From: Arenimonas maotaiensis
GTDB taxonomy: Bacteria > Pseudomonadota > Gammaproteobacteria > Xanthomonadales > Xanthomonadaceae
Reading direction: 5' to 3'
Length of the DNA stretch: 64,000 bases
Assembly: GCF_014638745.1 (NCBI RefSeq)
Contig: NZ_BMFO01000002.1
Coordinates: 124,001 to 188,000 of the forward strand
The translations under genes were made by a program, and so were the position numbers. The notes under the pieces were generated by a model. The model saw only the letters and a list, made by a program, of their open reading frames with translations. It searched no databases and had not been told where the DNA came from. This document shows positions 15,741 through 23,997 of the stretch, one piece after another (position 1 is the first letter of the stretch; each line of letters starts with the position of its first letter).

Positions 15741-17108
15741 ATGAAAGCAGCAATCCGCAACAAGACCGCGTTGGCCGTATTGGCCGGCGCGGGCCTCCTG
15801 CTCGCGCAGGGTGCCCCGGCCGCCGTCAGCGCCGACAAGGCCGCCCAGCTCGGCGGCAGCCTGACCCCGCTCGGCGCCGAAAAGGCCGGCAACGGCGGCG
15901 CCATCCCGGCCTGGACCGGCGGCATCACCCGTCCGCCGGCGGGCTACAAGGCCGGCATGTTCCACCCGGATCCGTTCGCCGACGACAAGGTCCAGTTCGC
16001 CATCACCCCGGCCAACTACAAGCAGTATTCGGACCAGCTGTCGCCCGGCCAGGAGGCGATGTTCGCGAAGTACCGCACCTTCAAAATGAACGTCTATCCG
16101 ACCCGCCGTTCGGCTTCCAGCCCGCAGCGCACCTATGAGTTCACCAAGCGCAACGCCACCCAGTGTCAGCTGGTCGCCAACGGCGAAGGCGTCAAGAACT
16201 GCGCCGAGGGCATCCCGTTCCCGATTCCGCAGAACGGCTACGAAGTGATCTGGAACCACAAGCTGAAGTACAAGGGCGTGTCGTTCTCGCGCTTCGCCAA
16301 CCAGGCCGCGCCCACCGCGTCCGGCGCCTTCACCCTGATCCGTCTGCGTGAAGACGGCTTGGGTCTGTACTACAAGCCGGGCAACACCACCGAAAACATC
16401 AACAGCATCCTGCTGTACTTCAAGCAGGAAGTGCTGGGTCCGGCGCGTCTGGCCGGCCAGGTGCTGTTGGTGCACGAAAGCCTCAACTCGGTGGCTTCGC
16501 CGCGCAAGGCCTGGGTCTACAATCCCGGCCAACGCCGCGTGCGCCTGGCGCCGAACGTCGCCTACGACAACCCCGGCACCGCCACCGACGGCCTGCGCAC
16601 CAACGACATGACCGATATGTTCAACGGCGCCATGGACCGCTTCGACTGGAAGCTGGTCGGCAAGCGCGAGATGTACGTGCCGTACAACGCGTACAAGGCG
16701 CACAGCGGCAGCACCAAGGTCAAGGACCTGATCCGCCCGAACCACCTCAACCCGGATTACCTGCGTTACGAACTGCACCGCGTGTGGGTGGTCGACGCCA
16801 CGCTCAAGCCCGGCAAGCGCCACATCAACTCGCGCCGCACCTTCTATGTGGACGAGGACAGCTGGCAGATCCTGATGATCGACCACTACGACGGCCAGGG
16901 CAAGCTGTGGCGTTACTCGGAAGCCCCGTCGGTGAACTACTACGAAGTGCCGGTGTTCTGGGCCACCATCGAGACCCACCACGACCTGAAGTCGGGCCGC
17001 TACATCGCCGGTCTGCTCGACAACGAAGACAAGCCGTTCAACTTCGGATTCCAAAGCGCGCCGAGCGACTACACGCCGGCCAACCTCCGGAACGAAGGCG
17101 TCCGTTGA
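15741..17108 (+). CDS. DUF1329 periplasmic protein
   Basis: 455 residues. N-terminal signal sequence (MKAAIRNKTALAVLAGAGLLLAQGAPAA), then the DUF1329 body with GGSLTPLGAEKAGNGGAIPAWTGG near the start, VWVVDATLKPGKRHINSRRTFYVDEDSW and FNFGFQSAPSDYTPANLRNEGVR at the end. The family is related to the LolA/LolB lipid-carrier fold, and a periplasmic lipid or hydrophobic-cargo shuttle is the usual inference; there is no direct proof. It lies 22 bases after the DUF1302 gene with a GGGAGG site upstream and is followed by an intrinsic terminator. Confidence 0.9.
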   Translation: MKAAIRNKTALAVLAGAGLLLAQGAPAAVSADKAAQLGGSLTPLGAEKAGNGGAIPAWTGGITRPPAGYKAGMFHPDPFADDKVQFAITPANYKQYSDQLSPGQEAMFAKYRTFKMNVYPTRRSASSPQRTYEFTKRNATQCQLVANGEGVKNCAEGIPFPIPQNGYEVIWNHKLKYKGVSFSRFANQAAPTASGAFTLIRLREDGLGLYYKPGNTTENINSILLYFKQEVLGPARLAGQVLLVHESLNSVASPRKAWVYNPGQRRVRLAPNVAYDNPGTATDGLRTNDMTDMFNGAMDRFDWKLVGKREMYVPYNAYKAHSGSTKVKDLIRPNHLNPDYLRYELHRVWVVDATLKPGKRHINSRRTFYVDEDSWQILMIDHYDGQGKLWRYSEAPSVNYYEVPVFWATIETHHDLKSGRYIAGLLDNEDKPFNFGFQSAPSDYTPANLRNEGVR

Positions 17109-17113
17109 TCCCC

Positions 17114-17142
17114 AAAGCCGCGCCTTCGGGCGCGGCTTTTTC
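17114..17142 (+). terminator. Intrinsic terminator inside the transport cassette
   Basis: AAGCCGCGCC (17115-17124), loop TTC, complementary arm and a TTTTT tail. It lies between the DUF1329 and YCF48-like genes, so part of the transcription should stop there and the downstream pair should be expressed at a lower level. Confidence 0.8.
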
Positions 17143-17171
17143 CGCAGCTCATTTCCCCGGGGGAGATTCCA

Positions 17172-18248
17172 ATGGCTGACAAGCCGCAACACCCATGGCG
17201 CATCGTTGGCGCCGTTTCCTTTTTGGCGCTACCGCTGCTGGCGGCCGGCCTCGACGCCGCTCAAGGCGATCCGTCCATCAGCGATTCCGAGATTCTGCCG
17301 AAAGCGGCGCACAGCCTGCTGCTGGACATCGCCGGCACCGGCGACGGTTTCGTCGCGGTCGGTGAACGCGGCCACGTGCTGGTCTCCGCCGACGGCAAGA
17401 CATGGACCCAGGCCAAGGTTCCGACCCGTTCGACCCTGACCAGCGTCAGCGCGCAGGGGGCGTCGATCTGGGCCGCCGGGCATGACGGCGTCATCATCCA
17501 CTCCGCCGACGGCGGCAAGACCTGGCAACGCCAACGCGTGCAGCCGTGGTCGGCCGACAGCCGGGAGCCGACCAACGGTTCGCCGATCCTTGACACCCTG
17601 TTCCTCAGCGCCAACGAGGGCTACGCCGTGGGCGCCTACAGCCTGCTGCTGAAGACCGTCGACGGCGGCGCCAGTTGGACGGCGCTCAGCGTCGCCGGCG
17701 AAGCGGCCGTGGCGCCGGTGGCGACCGCCAGCGACTCCGGCGTGTTCGACGACAGCATGCTGGAATTGGCCGCGGAGTCCGATCCGCACCTGAACGCCAT
17801 CGCGCGCACCGATGCCGGCATGCTGCTGGTGATGGGCGAGCGCGGCGCCGGCTTCCGTTCCGCCGACGGCGGCGCCAGCTGGAGCAAGATCCGACTGCCG
17901 TACGAGGGCTCCATGTTCGGCCTGCTCGCGCTCGGCGGCGAGAAGGTCCTGGCTTACGGCCTGCGCGGCAACGTGTATGAATCAGACGACGCCGGCGGCA
18001 GCTGGCGCAAGGTCGACAGCGGCACCGGAACCAGCCTGATCGGCGGCACCGTCGGCCCCGACGGCACCGTGGTGCTGGTCGGCAGCAACGGCACGCTGCT
18101 CGCGCGCCGCGCCGGCGCGCAGGCGTTCAGCGCCTCGAACATCCAGCTGGGCTCCGGCCAGGTGCCGGCGCTGTCGGCGGCGGTCGCCGCCGACGGCGGC
18201 TATCTGCTGACGTCCGACCTCGGCGCCGTCAGCGCCAAAGTACAGTGA
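17172..18248 (+). CDS. YCF48/Hcf136-like beta-propeller protein, periplasmic
   Basis: 358 residues. A hydrophobic N-terminus (about 12-28) suggests export. The rest contains repeated BNR/YCF48-type motifs of the form 'S-DGG-SW-': SADGKTWTQ, SADGGKTWQR, TVDGGASWTA, SADGGASWSK, SDDAGGSWRK, which build a beta-propeller. YCF48-like proteins are frequent neighbours of RND/MMPL transporters with DUF1302/DUF1329 genes and are thought to be accessory or assembly factors. A strong GGGGGAGA ribosome-binding site precedes the start. It lies 10 bases upstream of the transporter gene, so the two are almost certainly translated from one message. Confidence 0.85.
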   Translation: MADKPQHPWRIVGAVSFLALPLLAAGLDAAQGDPSISDSEILPKAAHSLLLDIAGTGDGFVAVGERGHVLVSADGKTWTQAKVPTRSTLTSVSAQGASIWAAGHDGVIIHSADGGKTWQRQRVQPWSADSREPTNGSPILDTLFLSANEGYAVGAYSLLLKTVDGGASWTALSVAGEAAVAPVATASDSGVFDDSMLELAAESDPHLNAIARTDAGMLLVMGERGAGFRSADGGASWSKIRLPYEGSMFGLLALGGEKVLAYGLRGNVYESDDAGGSWRKVDSGTGTSLIGGTVGPDGTVVLVGSNGTLLARRAGAQAFSASNIQLGSGQVPALSAAVAADGGYLLTSDLGAVSAKVQ

Positions 18249-18258
18249 AGGAACAGCC

Positions 18259-20943
18259 ATGAATCGATTCGAACGCCTCGCGGAACGTCTGGTCTTCGGA
18301 AACCGCGCCCTGGTGCTGGCGGTTTTCGTGCTGGTCACCGCGGCCATGGCGTATTTCGCCAGCCAGCTGAAGGTGGACGCCGGCTTCAACAAACAGGTGC
18401 CGCTGCAGCACGAGTACATGCGCACCTTCACCGACTACCAGGCCGATTTCGGCGGCGCCAACCGCGTACTGATCGCGGTGATGGCCAAGGACGGCAACAT
18501 GTTCTCCAAGGAGTACATGGCCACCCTGGAGAACGTCACCAATGACGTGATCAACCTGGACGCCACCGATGACGCCAAGGCGCGCTCGCTGTTCACCCCG
18601 AACGTGCGCTACATCGAAGTGGTCGAGGACGGCCTGTCCGGCGAGAACGTGATTCCCCAGGATTTCACCCCGAACCTCGAGGGCTTCGAAGCCACGCCGG
18701 AGCAGTTCGCGAAGATCAAGGACAACATCGTCAAGGCCGGCATCACCGGCCGGCTGGTGGCCAAGGACTATTCCGGCTCGATGGTCTGGGCCGACCTGAT
18801 CCCGGAAAGCGAGGTCAACAAGCTCGACTACCAGGCCGTGGCCAAGCAGCTGGAGGCCATCCGCACCAAGTACGAGAACGAGAACACCACGGTTCACATC
18901 ATCGGCTTCGCCAAGATGGTGGGCGACATCTCCGACGGCGCGATGAGCGTGATCAAGTTCTTCCTGATCACCATCGCCTTCACCTGGCTGCTGCTGTACC
19001 TGTACTCGAGTTCGATGAAGCTGGCTTCGCTGACCGTGCTGTCGGCGCTGGTCTCGGTGGTCTGGATGCTGGGCGCGCTGAAGCTGATGGGTTTCGGCAT
19101 CGATCCGATGAACATGCTCACGCCGTTCCTGATCTTCGCCATCGCGGTCAGCCACGGCGAACAGATGATCAACCGCTTCCGCGGCGAGATCTTCTTCGGC
19201 GGCCTGGAGGACGGCACCGTCGAGCAGCTGCGGCTGAAGGCGCGGCACGCGGTCGATCCGAAAACCGCCGCCATCCGCAGCTTCCACGCGCTGCTGATCC
19301 CGGGCACGGTTGCGCTGCTGGCCGGCTGCATCGGCTTCGGCGCGATCATGGTGATCCCGATCCAGATGATCCGCGAGCTGGCGATCACCGCCACCGTCGG
19401 CGTGGCGCTGACCATCATCACCGACCTGGTGCTGCTGCCGATCCTGCTCAGCTACACCAAGCTGCGCAAGCTCGACAAGAAGCGCGAGTTCCGCTTGCGC
19501 CAGCTGACCCAGTTCGACAAGATCTGGGCCGCGCTGTCCAAGCTGTCGCGTCCGAACGCCGCCGCCACGGTGTTGGCCATCGGCGCGGTGGTCTGGGCGA
19601 TCGCCTGGTGGCACGGCAACAAGGTGATGATCGGCGACGCCCAGCAGGGCGTGGCCGAACTGCGCCCGGAAGCGCGCTACAACCAAGACGCCGAGCTGAT
19701 CAGCAGCAAGTTCGCGCTCGGCGTCGACACCATGAACGTCATCGTCGAGGCCGGTCCCTCGGCCTGCACCACCAGCTACAAGGCGATGGAGACCATCGAC
19801 CGCTACGCCTGGCACATGGCCAATGTCGACGGCGTGGAGCAGGTGATCACGCTGCCGATGGCGGCCAAGCAGGTCAACGCCGGCTGGAACGACGGCTCGC
19901 CGCGCTGGAAGGTGCTGCCGCGCGATCCGGACACCCTGCGCCAGTCGACGCAGAGCTTCGAGACCGATTCTGGCCTGCTCAACGCCGACTGCTCGGCGAT
20001 GCCGGTGACCATCTTCACCAAGGACCACAAGTCGACCACCATCGACCGCATCGTGGCCGAGACCAAGAAGTTCCGCGACGACAACAACGCCTATGAGCCG
20101 GGCTTCGCCGCCAAGCGCGACGCCGCCGTGGCCAAGGCCCAGGAGAACGGCGAGAACTACGTCACCGACCAGGTCAACTTCCGCATGGCCACCGGTCCGC
20201 TCGGCGTGCAGGCGGCGACCAACGACACCGTCCGCGAGAAGGAGCATTTGATCCTGTGGCTGCTGTACGGCGCGGTGTTCGCCATGTGCTGGATCAGCTT
20301 CAAGAGCTGGCGCGCGGCGCTGTGCGTGGCGCTGCCGCTGATGATGGTGACCGAGCTCGGCCACAGCCTGATGGTGCAGCTGGACATCGGCATGAAGGTC
20401 AACACGCTGACGGTGGTGGCGCTCGGCGTCGGCATCGGCGTCGACTACGGCATCTACATCTTCGCCCGCATGCGCGAGGCGATGAGCCACCGCATCGAGT
20501 TCGTGGCCGCCGACAAGGACCGCGACTTCTCGGTGACCCCGGAAGAGCTGCATGCGCTCAAGCACGGCCATCTCGAGGACGGCGGCGCGCATCCGGACGC
20601 GCAGACCGCGACCGCCGCGCACTTCGACGGCCTGGACCGCGACGCCGACGGCCGCCTGACCCGCGAGGAGTTCAACGAGGGCCAGGAGCACCTGCGCACG
20701 CTGTCGGAAAGCTACTTCATCGCGCTCAAGACCACCGGCATCGCCATCTTCTACACCGCGCTGACGCTGGCGGTGGGCGTGGCCATGTGGATCTTCTCCG
20801 ACCTGAAGTTCCAGGCCGACATGGGCATCATGCTGACCTTCATGTTCGTGGTGAACATGCTGGCCGCCATCGTGTTCCTGCCGGCGCTGTGCCGCTGGCT
20901 GCTGCGTCCGAAGGAAAAGGACGACTGGGTCGCCCAGCTGTAA
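18259..20943 (+). CDS. RND/MMPL-superfamily transporter with inserted EF-hand pair
   Basis: 894 residues with the RND duplication: TM1 near 14-33, a large periplasmic domain, TM2-6 (about 234-400), TM7 near 434-453, a second periplasmic domain, and TM8-12 (from about 663). TM10 ends in the MMPL motif GVGIGVDYGIYIFARMRE. Between TM10 and TM11, a loop that faces the cytoplasm in RND topology, lie about 75 extra residues with two calcium-binding loops: D752-K-D-R-D-F-S-V-T-P-E-E763 and D793-R-D-A-D-G-R-L-T-R-E-E804. The second is canonical; the first has Phe for Gly at position 6. MMPL pumps move lipids or hydrophobic molecules using the proton gradient. The EF-hands suggest calcium control. The cargo is unknown. 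Confidence 0.92.
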   Translation: MNRFERLAERLVFGNRALVLAVFVLVTAAMAYFASQLKVDAGFNKQVPLQHEYMRTFTDYQADFGGANRVLIAVMAKDGNMFSKEYMATLENVTNDVINLDATDDAKARSLFTPNVRYIEVVEDGLSGENVIPQDFTPNLEGFEATPEQFAKIKDNIVKAGITGRLVAKDYSGSMVWADLIPESEVNKLDYQAVAKQLEAIRTKYENENTTVHIIGFAKMVGDISDGAMSVIKFFLITIAFTWLLLYLYSSSMKLASLTVLSALVSVVWMLGALKLMGFGIDPMNMLTPFLIFAIAVSHGEQMINRFRGEIFFGGLEDGTVEQLRLKARHAVDPKTAAIRSFHALLIPGTVALLAGCIGFGAIMVIPIQMIRELAITATVGVALTIITDLVLLPILLSYTKLRKLDKKREFRLRQLTQFDKIWAALSKLSRPNAAATVLAIGAVVWAIAWWHGNKVMIGDAQQGVAELRPEARYNQDAELISSKFALGVDTMNVIVEAGPSACTTSYKAMETIDRYAWHMANVDGVEQVITLPMAAKQVNAGWNDGSPRWKVLPRDPDTLRQSTQSFETDSGLLNADCSAMPVTIFTKDHKSTTIDRIVAETKKFRDDNNAYEPGFAAKRDAAVAKAQENGENYVTDQVNFRMATGPLGVQAATNDTVREKEHLILWLLYGAVFAMCWISFKSWRAALCVALPLMMVTELGHSLMVQLDIGMKVNTLTVVALGVGIGVDYGIYIFARMREAMSHRIEFVAADKDRDFSVTPEELHALKHGHLEDGGAHPDAQTATAAHFDGLDRDADGRLTREEFNEGQEHLRTLSESYFIALKTTGIAIFYTALTLAVGVAMWIFSDLKFQADMGIMLTFMFVVNMLAAIVFLPALCRWLLRPKEKDDWVAQL

Positions 20944-20946
20944 TCG

Positions 20947-20970
20947 AAAAGGGCCCGCAAGGGCCCTTTT
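20947..20970. terminator. Bidirectional intrinsic terminator
   Basis: AAAAGGGCCC-GCAA-GGGCCCTTTT, a perfect symmetrical hairpin between the RND gene and the convergent EamA gene. Confidence 0.9.
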
Positions 20971-20985
20971 CGTTGCGCGCTTTGA

Positions 20986-21897
20986 TCAGACCAGATCCGC
21001 CGCCACCGGCGGTTCCGGTTTGGCTTTCTTCAGATTGCGCAGGGCCACGCCCAGCACGCCGGACAACACCATCGCGCCGCCGATCCAGACCCGGATGCCG
21101 ACCTGGTCGCCGAGCAGCCAGACGCCGAGCAGCGCCGCCAGCAGCGGTGCAGTCAGCAGGTACGGCGTGATCATCGCCACCGGGTGGCGTTTGATCAGCA
21201 CGAAGAACAGGCCATGCCCGACCAGCGAGGCGATCAGCGCCGCGTACAGCACGCCGGCCCAGGCCTGCAGGCTGGCGCCTTGGATGTGCGCCACCGGATC
21301 GCCTTCCAGCCAGAGGCTGAGCAGCCAGATCGGCGCCAGGCCGATGGCTGCGGTCCAACCCTGCTGCTGGATCAGGTCCATCTGCAGGCCGCGCATGGCA
21401 ATGGTGCCGAGCGCTATGAACAGCGCCGAAAGCAGCATCAGCCCGAGCGGCAGCGGATCGGACAGGATCGACGGATCCAGGCCGAGCACCAGCACGCCCA
21501 GGAAGCTGACCGCGATGGCGGTGCCGGTGCGCCAGTGGAAGCGTTCGCCGAGCAGCCACCAGCCGAGCAGGGCCACCATCGGCACATAGCTCTGCATCAC
21601 GATGGCCGGCGAGGCGATGTTGCGCGACAGCTTCAGCGACCAGAAGCTCAGGCCGAAGTGCAGCACGCCGTTGAACAGGGCCACGGCCGTCAGCCGTGGC
21701 CAGACCGCGCGCGGCGGCAATTTCAAAAACGCGCCCAGCAGCGCGGTGAGCAGCAGCAGGCGCAGAGCGGTGAACAGGAACGGCGGGAATTCGGCCAGCG
21801 CCAGCTTCGAGGTGATGAAGTTGCCGGCCCAAGCCAGGCAGATCAGCGTGACCAGCCCGAGTTCGGCGCCGCTCAGCCGCGTCGCCTTAGACGGCAA
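20986..21897 (-). CDS. EamA/DMT-family transporter
   Basis: 303 residues with about ten membrane helices in two EamA halves; hallmarks are WAGNFITSKLALAEFPPFLFTALRLL at the start, VPMVALLGWWLLGERFHW, and LLTAPLLAALLGVWLLGDQ in the second half. The arrangement is like YedA/RhaT-type exporters of amino acids or other metabolites; the substrate is unknown. The start is read as TTG at 21897, inside the end of the Mpo1-like gene (11-base overlap), implying translational coupling. Confidence 0.85.
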   Translation of the reverse strand: MPSKATRLSGAELGLVTLICLAWAGNFITSKLALAEFPPFLFTALRLLLLTALLGAFLKLPPRAVWPRLTAVALFNGVLHFGLSFWSLKLSRNIASPAIVMQSYVPMVALLGWWLLGERFHWRTGTAIAVSFLGVLVLGLDPSILSDPLPLGLMLLSALFIALGTIAMRGLQMDLIQQQGWTAAIGLAPIWLLSLWLEGDPVAHIQGASLQAWAGVLYAALIASLVGHGLFFVLIKRHPVAMITPYLLTAPLLAALLGVWLLGDQVGIRVWIGGAMVLSGVLGVALRNLKKAKPEPPVAADLV

Positions 21898-22351
21898 TGC
21901 CGGCCTTCTTGTAGAGCTTGTTCAGGGTCCACAGCGGACCGATCAGCAGGTACACCATGTCGGTCAGGAAGCTCGGACGCTTGCCTTCCCACTTGTGGCC
22001 GATGAACTGGCCGATCCAGGCCAGCACGAACACCGTGACGGCGGTCTGCAGCAGCGCCGGCATGCCGAAACGGGTGGCGATGGCGTGGTTGATGAAGCCG
22101 AAGGCGACGAAGCCGAGCAGGGCGCCCACGGCCAGCGGCCGCGACAGCTTCCAGTAATAGCTCCAGGCCAGCAGGGCGATCACCGCGAACCAGACGCCGG
22201 GCTTGAACCAGCTGCCCGGCACCGGAATGCACCAGGCCAGCGCGGTCACTGTCCAGACGATCAGCGGCACGCAGACCAGATGCATGCGCTGGTTGGCGGG
22301 GTTCCGGTGGTCGTTGGAATAGTTGCTGAGCAGTTCGTCGATGCGGCGCAT
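21887..22351 (-). CDS. Mpo1-like (DUF962/YGL010w) membrane protein
   Basis: 154 residues. The conserved family motifs are present: HRNPANQRMHLVCVPLIVW near the start, NHAIATRFG in the middle and GQFIGHKWEGKRPSFL toward the end, among about four hydrophobic segments. The His residues of these motifs bind iron in yeast Mpo1, a dioxygenase that shortens 2-hydroxy fatty acids by alpha-oxidation. Bacterial homologues probably act on hydroxy fatty acids too, and Xanthomonadales lipid A is rich in those. It starts 3 bases after purC. Confidence 0.85.
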   Translation of the reverse strand: MRRIDELLSNYSNDHRNPANQRMHLVCVPLIVWTVTALAWCIPVPGSWFKPGVWFAVIALLAWSYYWKLSRPLAVGALLGFVAFGFINHAIATRFGMPALLQTAVTVFVLAWIGQFIGHKWEGKRPSFLTDMVYLLIGPLWTLNKLYKKAGIAV

Positions 22352-22354
22352 GGC

Positions 22355-23248
22355 TTACTCCACGGTGAGGTCGGCGAGCCGGAGCAGGGCCTCGGCGTAT
22401 TTGGCGCGGGTGGCGGCGATGATCCCGGCCGGTACGCGTGGGCCGGGCGCGGTCTTGTTCCAGTCCAGGGTTTCCAGGTAGTCGCGCACGTATTGCTTGT
22501 CGTAGCTGGGCGGGCTGATGCCGACCTGGTAGGTATCGGCCGGCCAGAAACGCGAGGAATCCGGGGTCAGCATCTCGTCCATCACGTGCAGGGTGCCGTG
22601 TTCGTCCAAGCCGAATTCCAGCTTGGTGTCGGCGATGATGATGCCGCGCGTCAGCGCATAGTCGGCGGCGAAGGCGTAGATCTCCAGCGTCTTGGCGCGC
22701 ACCTGTTCGGCCAGTTCGGCGCCGATCTTGTCGACCACCACCTCGAAGCCGACGTTCTCGTCGTGGTCGCCGACCGCGGCCTTGGTGCTCGGGGTGAAGA
22801 TCGGTTCCGGCAGGCGCTCGGCCTGGCGCAGACCGGCCGGCAGGCGGATGCCGCATACGGCACCGGTGGCCTGGTAGTCCTTCCAGCCCGAACCGATCAG
22901 ATAGCCGCGGGCGATGGCCTCGACCGGCAGCGGCTTCAGCTTTTTGGTCACCACCGAGCGCTTGGCGTACAGCGCGGCGTCGGTGCCGGCCGGCAGTTCC
23001 GGCGCCACCGGCTGGTGGGTCAGGTGGTTGGGGCAGAGGTGTGCGGTCTTGTCGAACCAGAAGTTGGAAATCTGGCACAGCATCTCGCCTTTGCCGGGAA
23101 TCGGGTCGGGCAGCACCACGTCGAACGCCGACAGCCGGTCGGAGGCCACCATCAGCAGGCGGTTGCCGGGCAGGCCGTAGACGTCGCGGACCTTGCCGCG
23201 GTGCAACAGGGGCAAGGCCAGGTCGGAGGTGTGCAGGGTGGTCGCCAC
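22355..23248 (-). CDS. purC: Phosphoribosylaminoimidazole-succinocarboxamide synthase
   Basis: 297 residues, the longer eukaryote-like form of SAICAR synthetase rather than the ~240-residue form. Landmarks: [11 protein letters not shown] (ATP-binding start), [65 protein letters not shown]. It joins CAIR and aspartate with ATP in purine synthesis. First gene of a purC - Mpo1-like - EamA run. purL, glyA and apt, also in this window, feed the same purine metabolism. Confidence 0.96.
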   Translation of the reverse strand: MATTLHTSDLALPLLHRGKVRDVYGLPGNRLLMVASDRLSAFDVVLPDPIPGKGEMLCQISNFWFDKTAHLCPNHLTHQPVAPELPAGTDAALYAKRSVVTKKLKPLPVEAIARGYLIGSGWKDYQATGAVCGIRLPAGLRQAERLPEPIFTPSTKAAVGDHDENVGFEVVVDKIGAELAEQVRAKTLEIYAFAADYALTRGIIIADTKLEFGLDEHGTLHVMDEMLTPDSSRFWPADTYQVGISPPSYDKQYVRDYLETLDWNKTAPGPRVPAGIIAATRAKYAEALLRLADLTVE

Positions 23249-23279
23249 AGGAAGCCTTCGGAGTTCGCGGACTTCGCGT

Positions 23280-23285
23280 ATTGTA
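23280..23285 (-). promoter_or_regulatory. purC -10 element
   Basis: TACAAT on the minus strand, 31 bases upstream of the purC start. No convincing -35 and no PurR-like palindrome was recognised. Confidence 0.4.
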
Positions 23286-23309
23286 CCGCTAAGCGCCGCG
23301 GCTGACTGC

Positions 23310-23315
23310 TAGAAT
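23310..23315 (+). promoter_or_regulatory. -10 element of the cytochrome c gene
   Basis: TAGAAT only six bases upstream of the ATG at 23322, so transcription would begin at or next to the start codon, giving a leaderless message. No ribosome-binding site is visible. Confidence 0.4.
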
Positions 23316-23321
23316 ACCGGT

Positions 23322-23639
23322 ATGACACGCCTCCCCCCCCTGTTCCTGCTGCCGGTGCTGTTGGGCCTGGCCAGCGCCGCCATCGCCCAAAATCCGGGCA
23401 AGGCGCCGGCCAAATCCGGGCAGTGCACCGCCTGCCACGGCGCCGACGGCCAGAGCCGCATTCCGGCCAACCCGATTCTGCGCTGCCAGCACCAGGCCTA
23501 TCTGGCCTCGGCCCTGCAAGCCTACCGCAGCGGCAGCCGCAAGCATCCGGTGATGAACTCCATCGCCAACACCCTGCAGCCCAAGGACATCCAGGCGCTG
23601 TCGGCCTGGTACGCAAACCAACCCGGATGCCGCCGATGA
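23322..23639 (+). CDS. Small periplasmic class I cytochrome c
   Basis: 105 residues. Signal peptide [22 protein letters not shown], then one haem-binding site CTACH (C35, C38, H39) and a likely axial methionine (M78 in HPVMNSIAN), ending with [12 protein letters not shown] as in cytochrome c4/c5-like c553 proteins. It presumably shuttles electrons in the periplasm to a terminal oxidase. A cysteine (C55) replaces the usual glycine before QHQAYL. Its last four bases overlap the J-protein start (ATGA). Confidence 0.9.
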   Translation: MTRLPPLFLLPVLLGLASAAIAQNPGKAPAKSGQCTACHGADGQSRIPANPILRCQHQAYLASALQAYRSGSRKHPVMNSIANTLQPKDIQALSAWYANQPGCRR

Positions 23640-23989
23640 ACGCGTGGAAAGGCAAACTCATCGGCGCTCTGCTCGGCCTGCTGACCCGCCGTTTCCAGCT
23701 GGTGCTGCTGGGCTTGGCCATCGGCCATCTGTACGACATGGGCCTGTTCAGCGCCCGCCGCGGCGAGCCCAAGCCGGACGCGGCGGAGCCCGATCCCTAC
23801 GCCGTGCTGGGCGTGGCCGAGGACGCGTCAATGGACGAGATCGATGCCGCCTACCGGCGCAAGATGTCGGATTACCATCCGGACAAGGTGGCCAACGCCG
23901 CCGCCGAAATCAAAGCCCTGGCCGAGACCCGCGCCCGCGAGATCAACGCCGCCTACGAAGCCATCCGCAAGCGCCGCCAAGGCGCGTGA
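23636..23989 (+). CDS. Membrane-anchored J-domain (DnaJ-like) protein
   Basis: 117 residues. The N-terminal hydrophobic helix (about 8-36) contains glycine-rich spacing like the DjlA anchor, and a C-terminal J-domain (53-113) carries the essential HPD (H81-P82-D83). The TerB-like middle domain of DjlA is absent, so it is a minimal DjlA-type cochaperone that would stimulate DnaK at the inner membrane. It overlaps the cytochrome c stop by 4 bases and lies 8 bases before rpe. Confidence 0.88.
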   Translation: MNAWKGKLIGALLGLLTRRFQLVLLGLAIGHLYDMGLFSARRGEPKPDAAEPDPYAVLGVAEDASMDEIDAAYRRKMSDYHPDKVANAAAEIKALAETRAREINAAYEAIRKRRQGA

Positions 23990-23997
23990 GAGCCGCC

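Noticed and set aside
13541-15928. Long minus-strand frame opposite the DUF1302 gene
   Set aside because: Antisense shadow; the plus strand has a signal peptide and a barrel-type C-terminus.
18229-20691. Long minus-strand frame opposite the RND gene
   Set aside because: Antisense shadow of a clearly coding gene, His/Arg/Gly-rich with no known motif.
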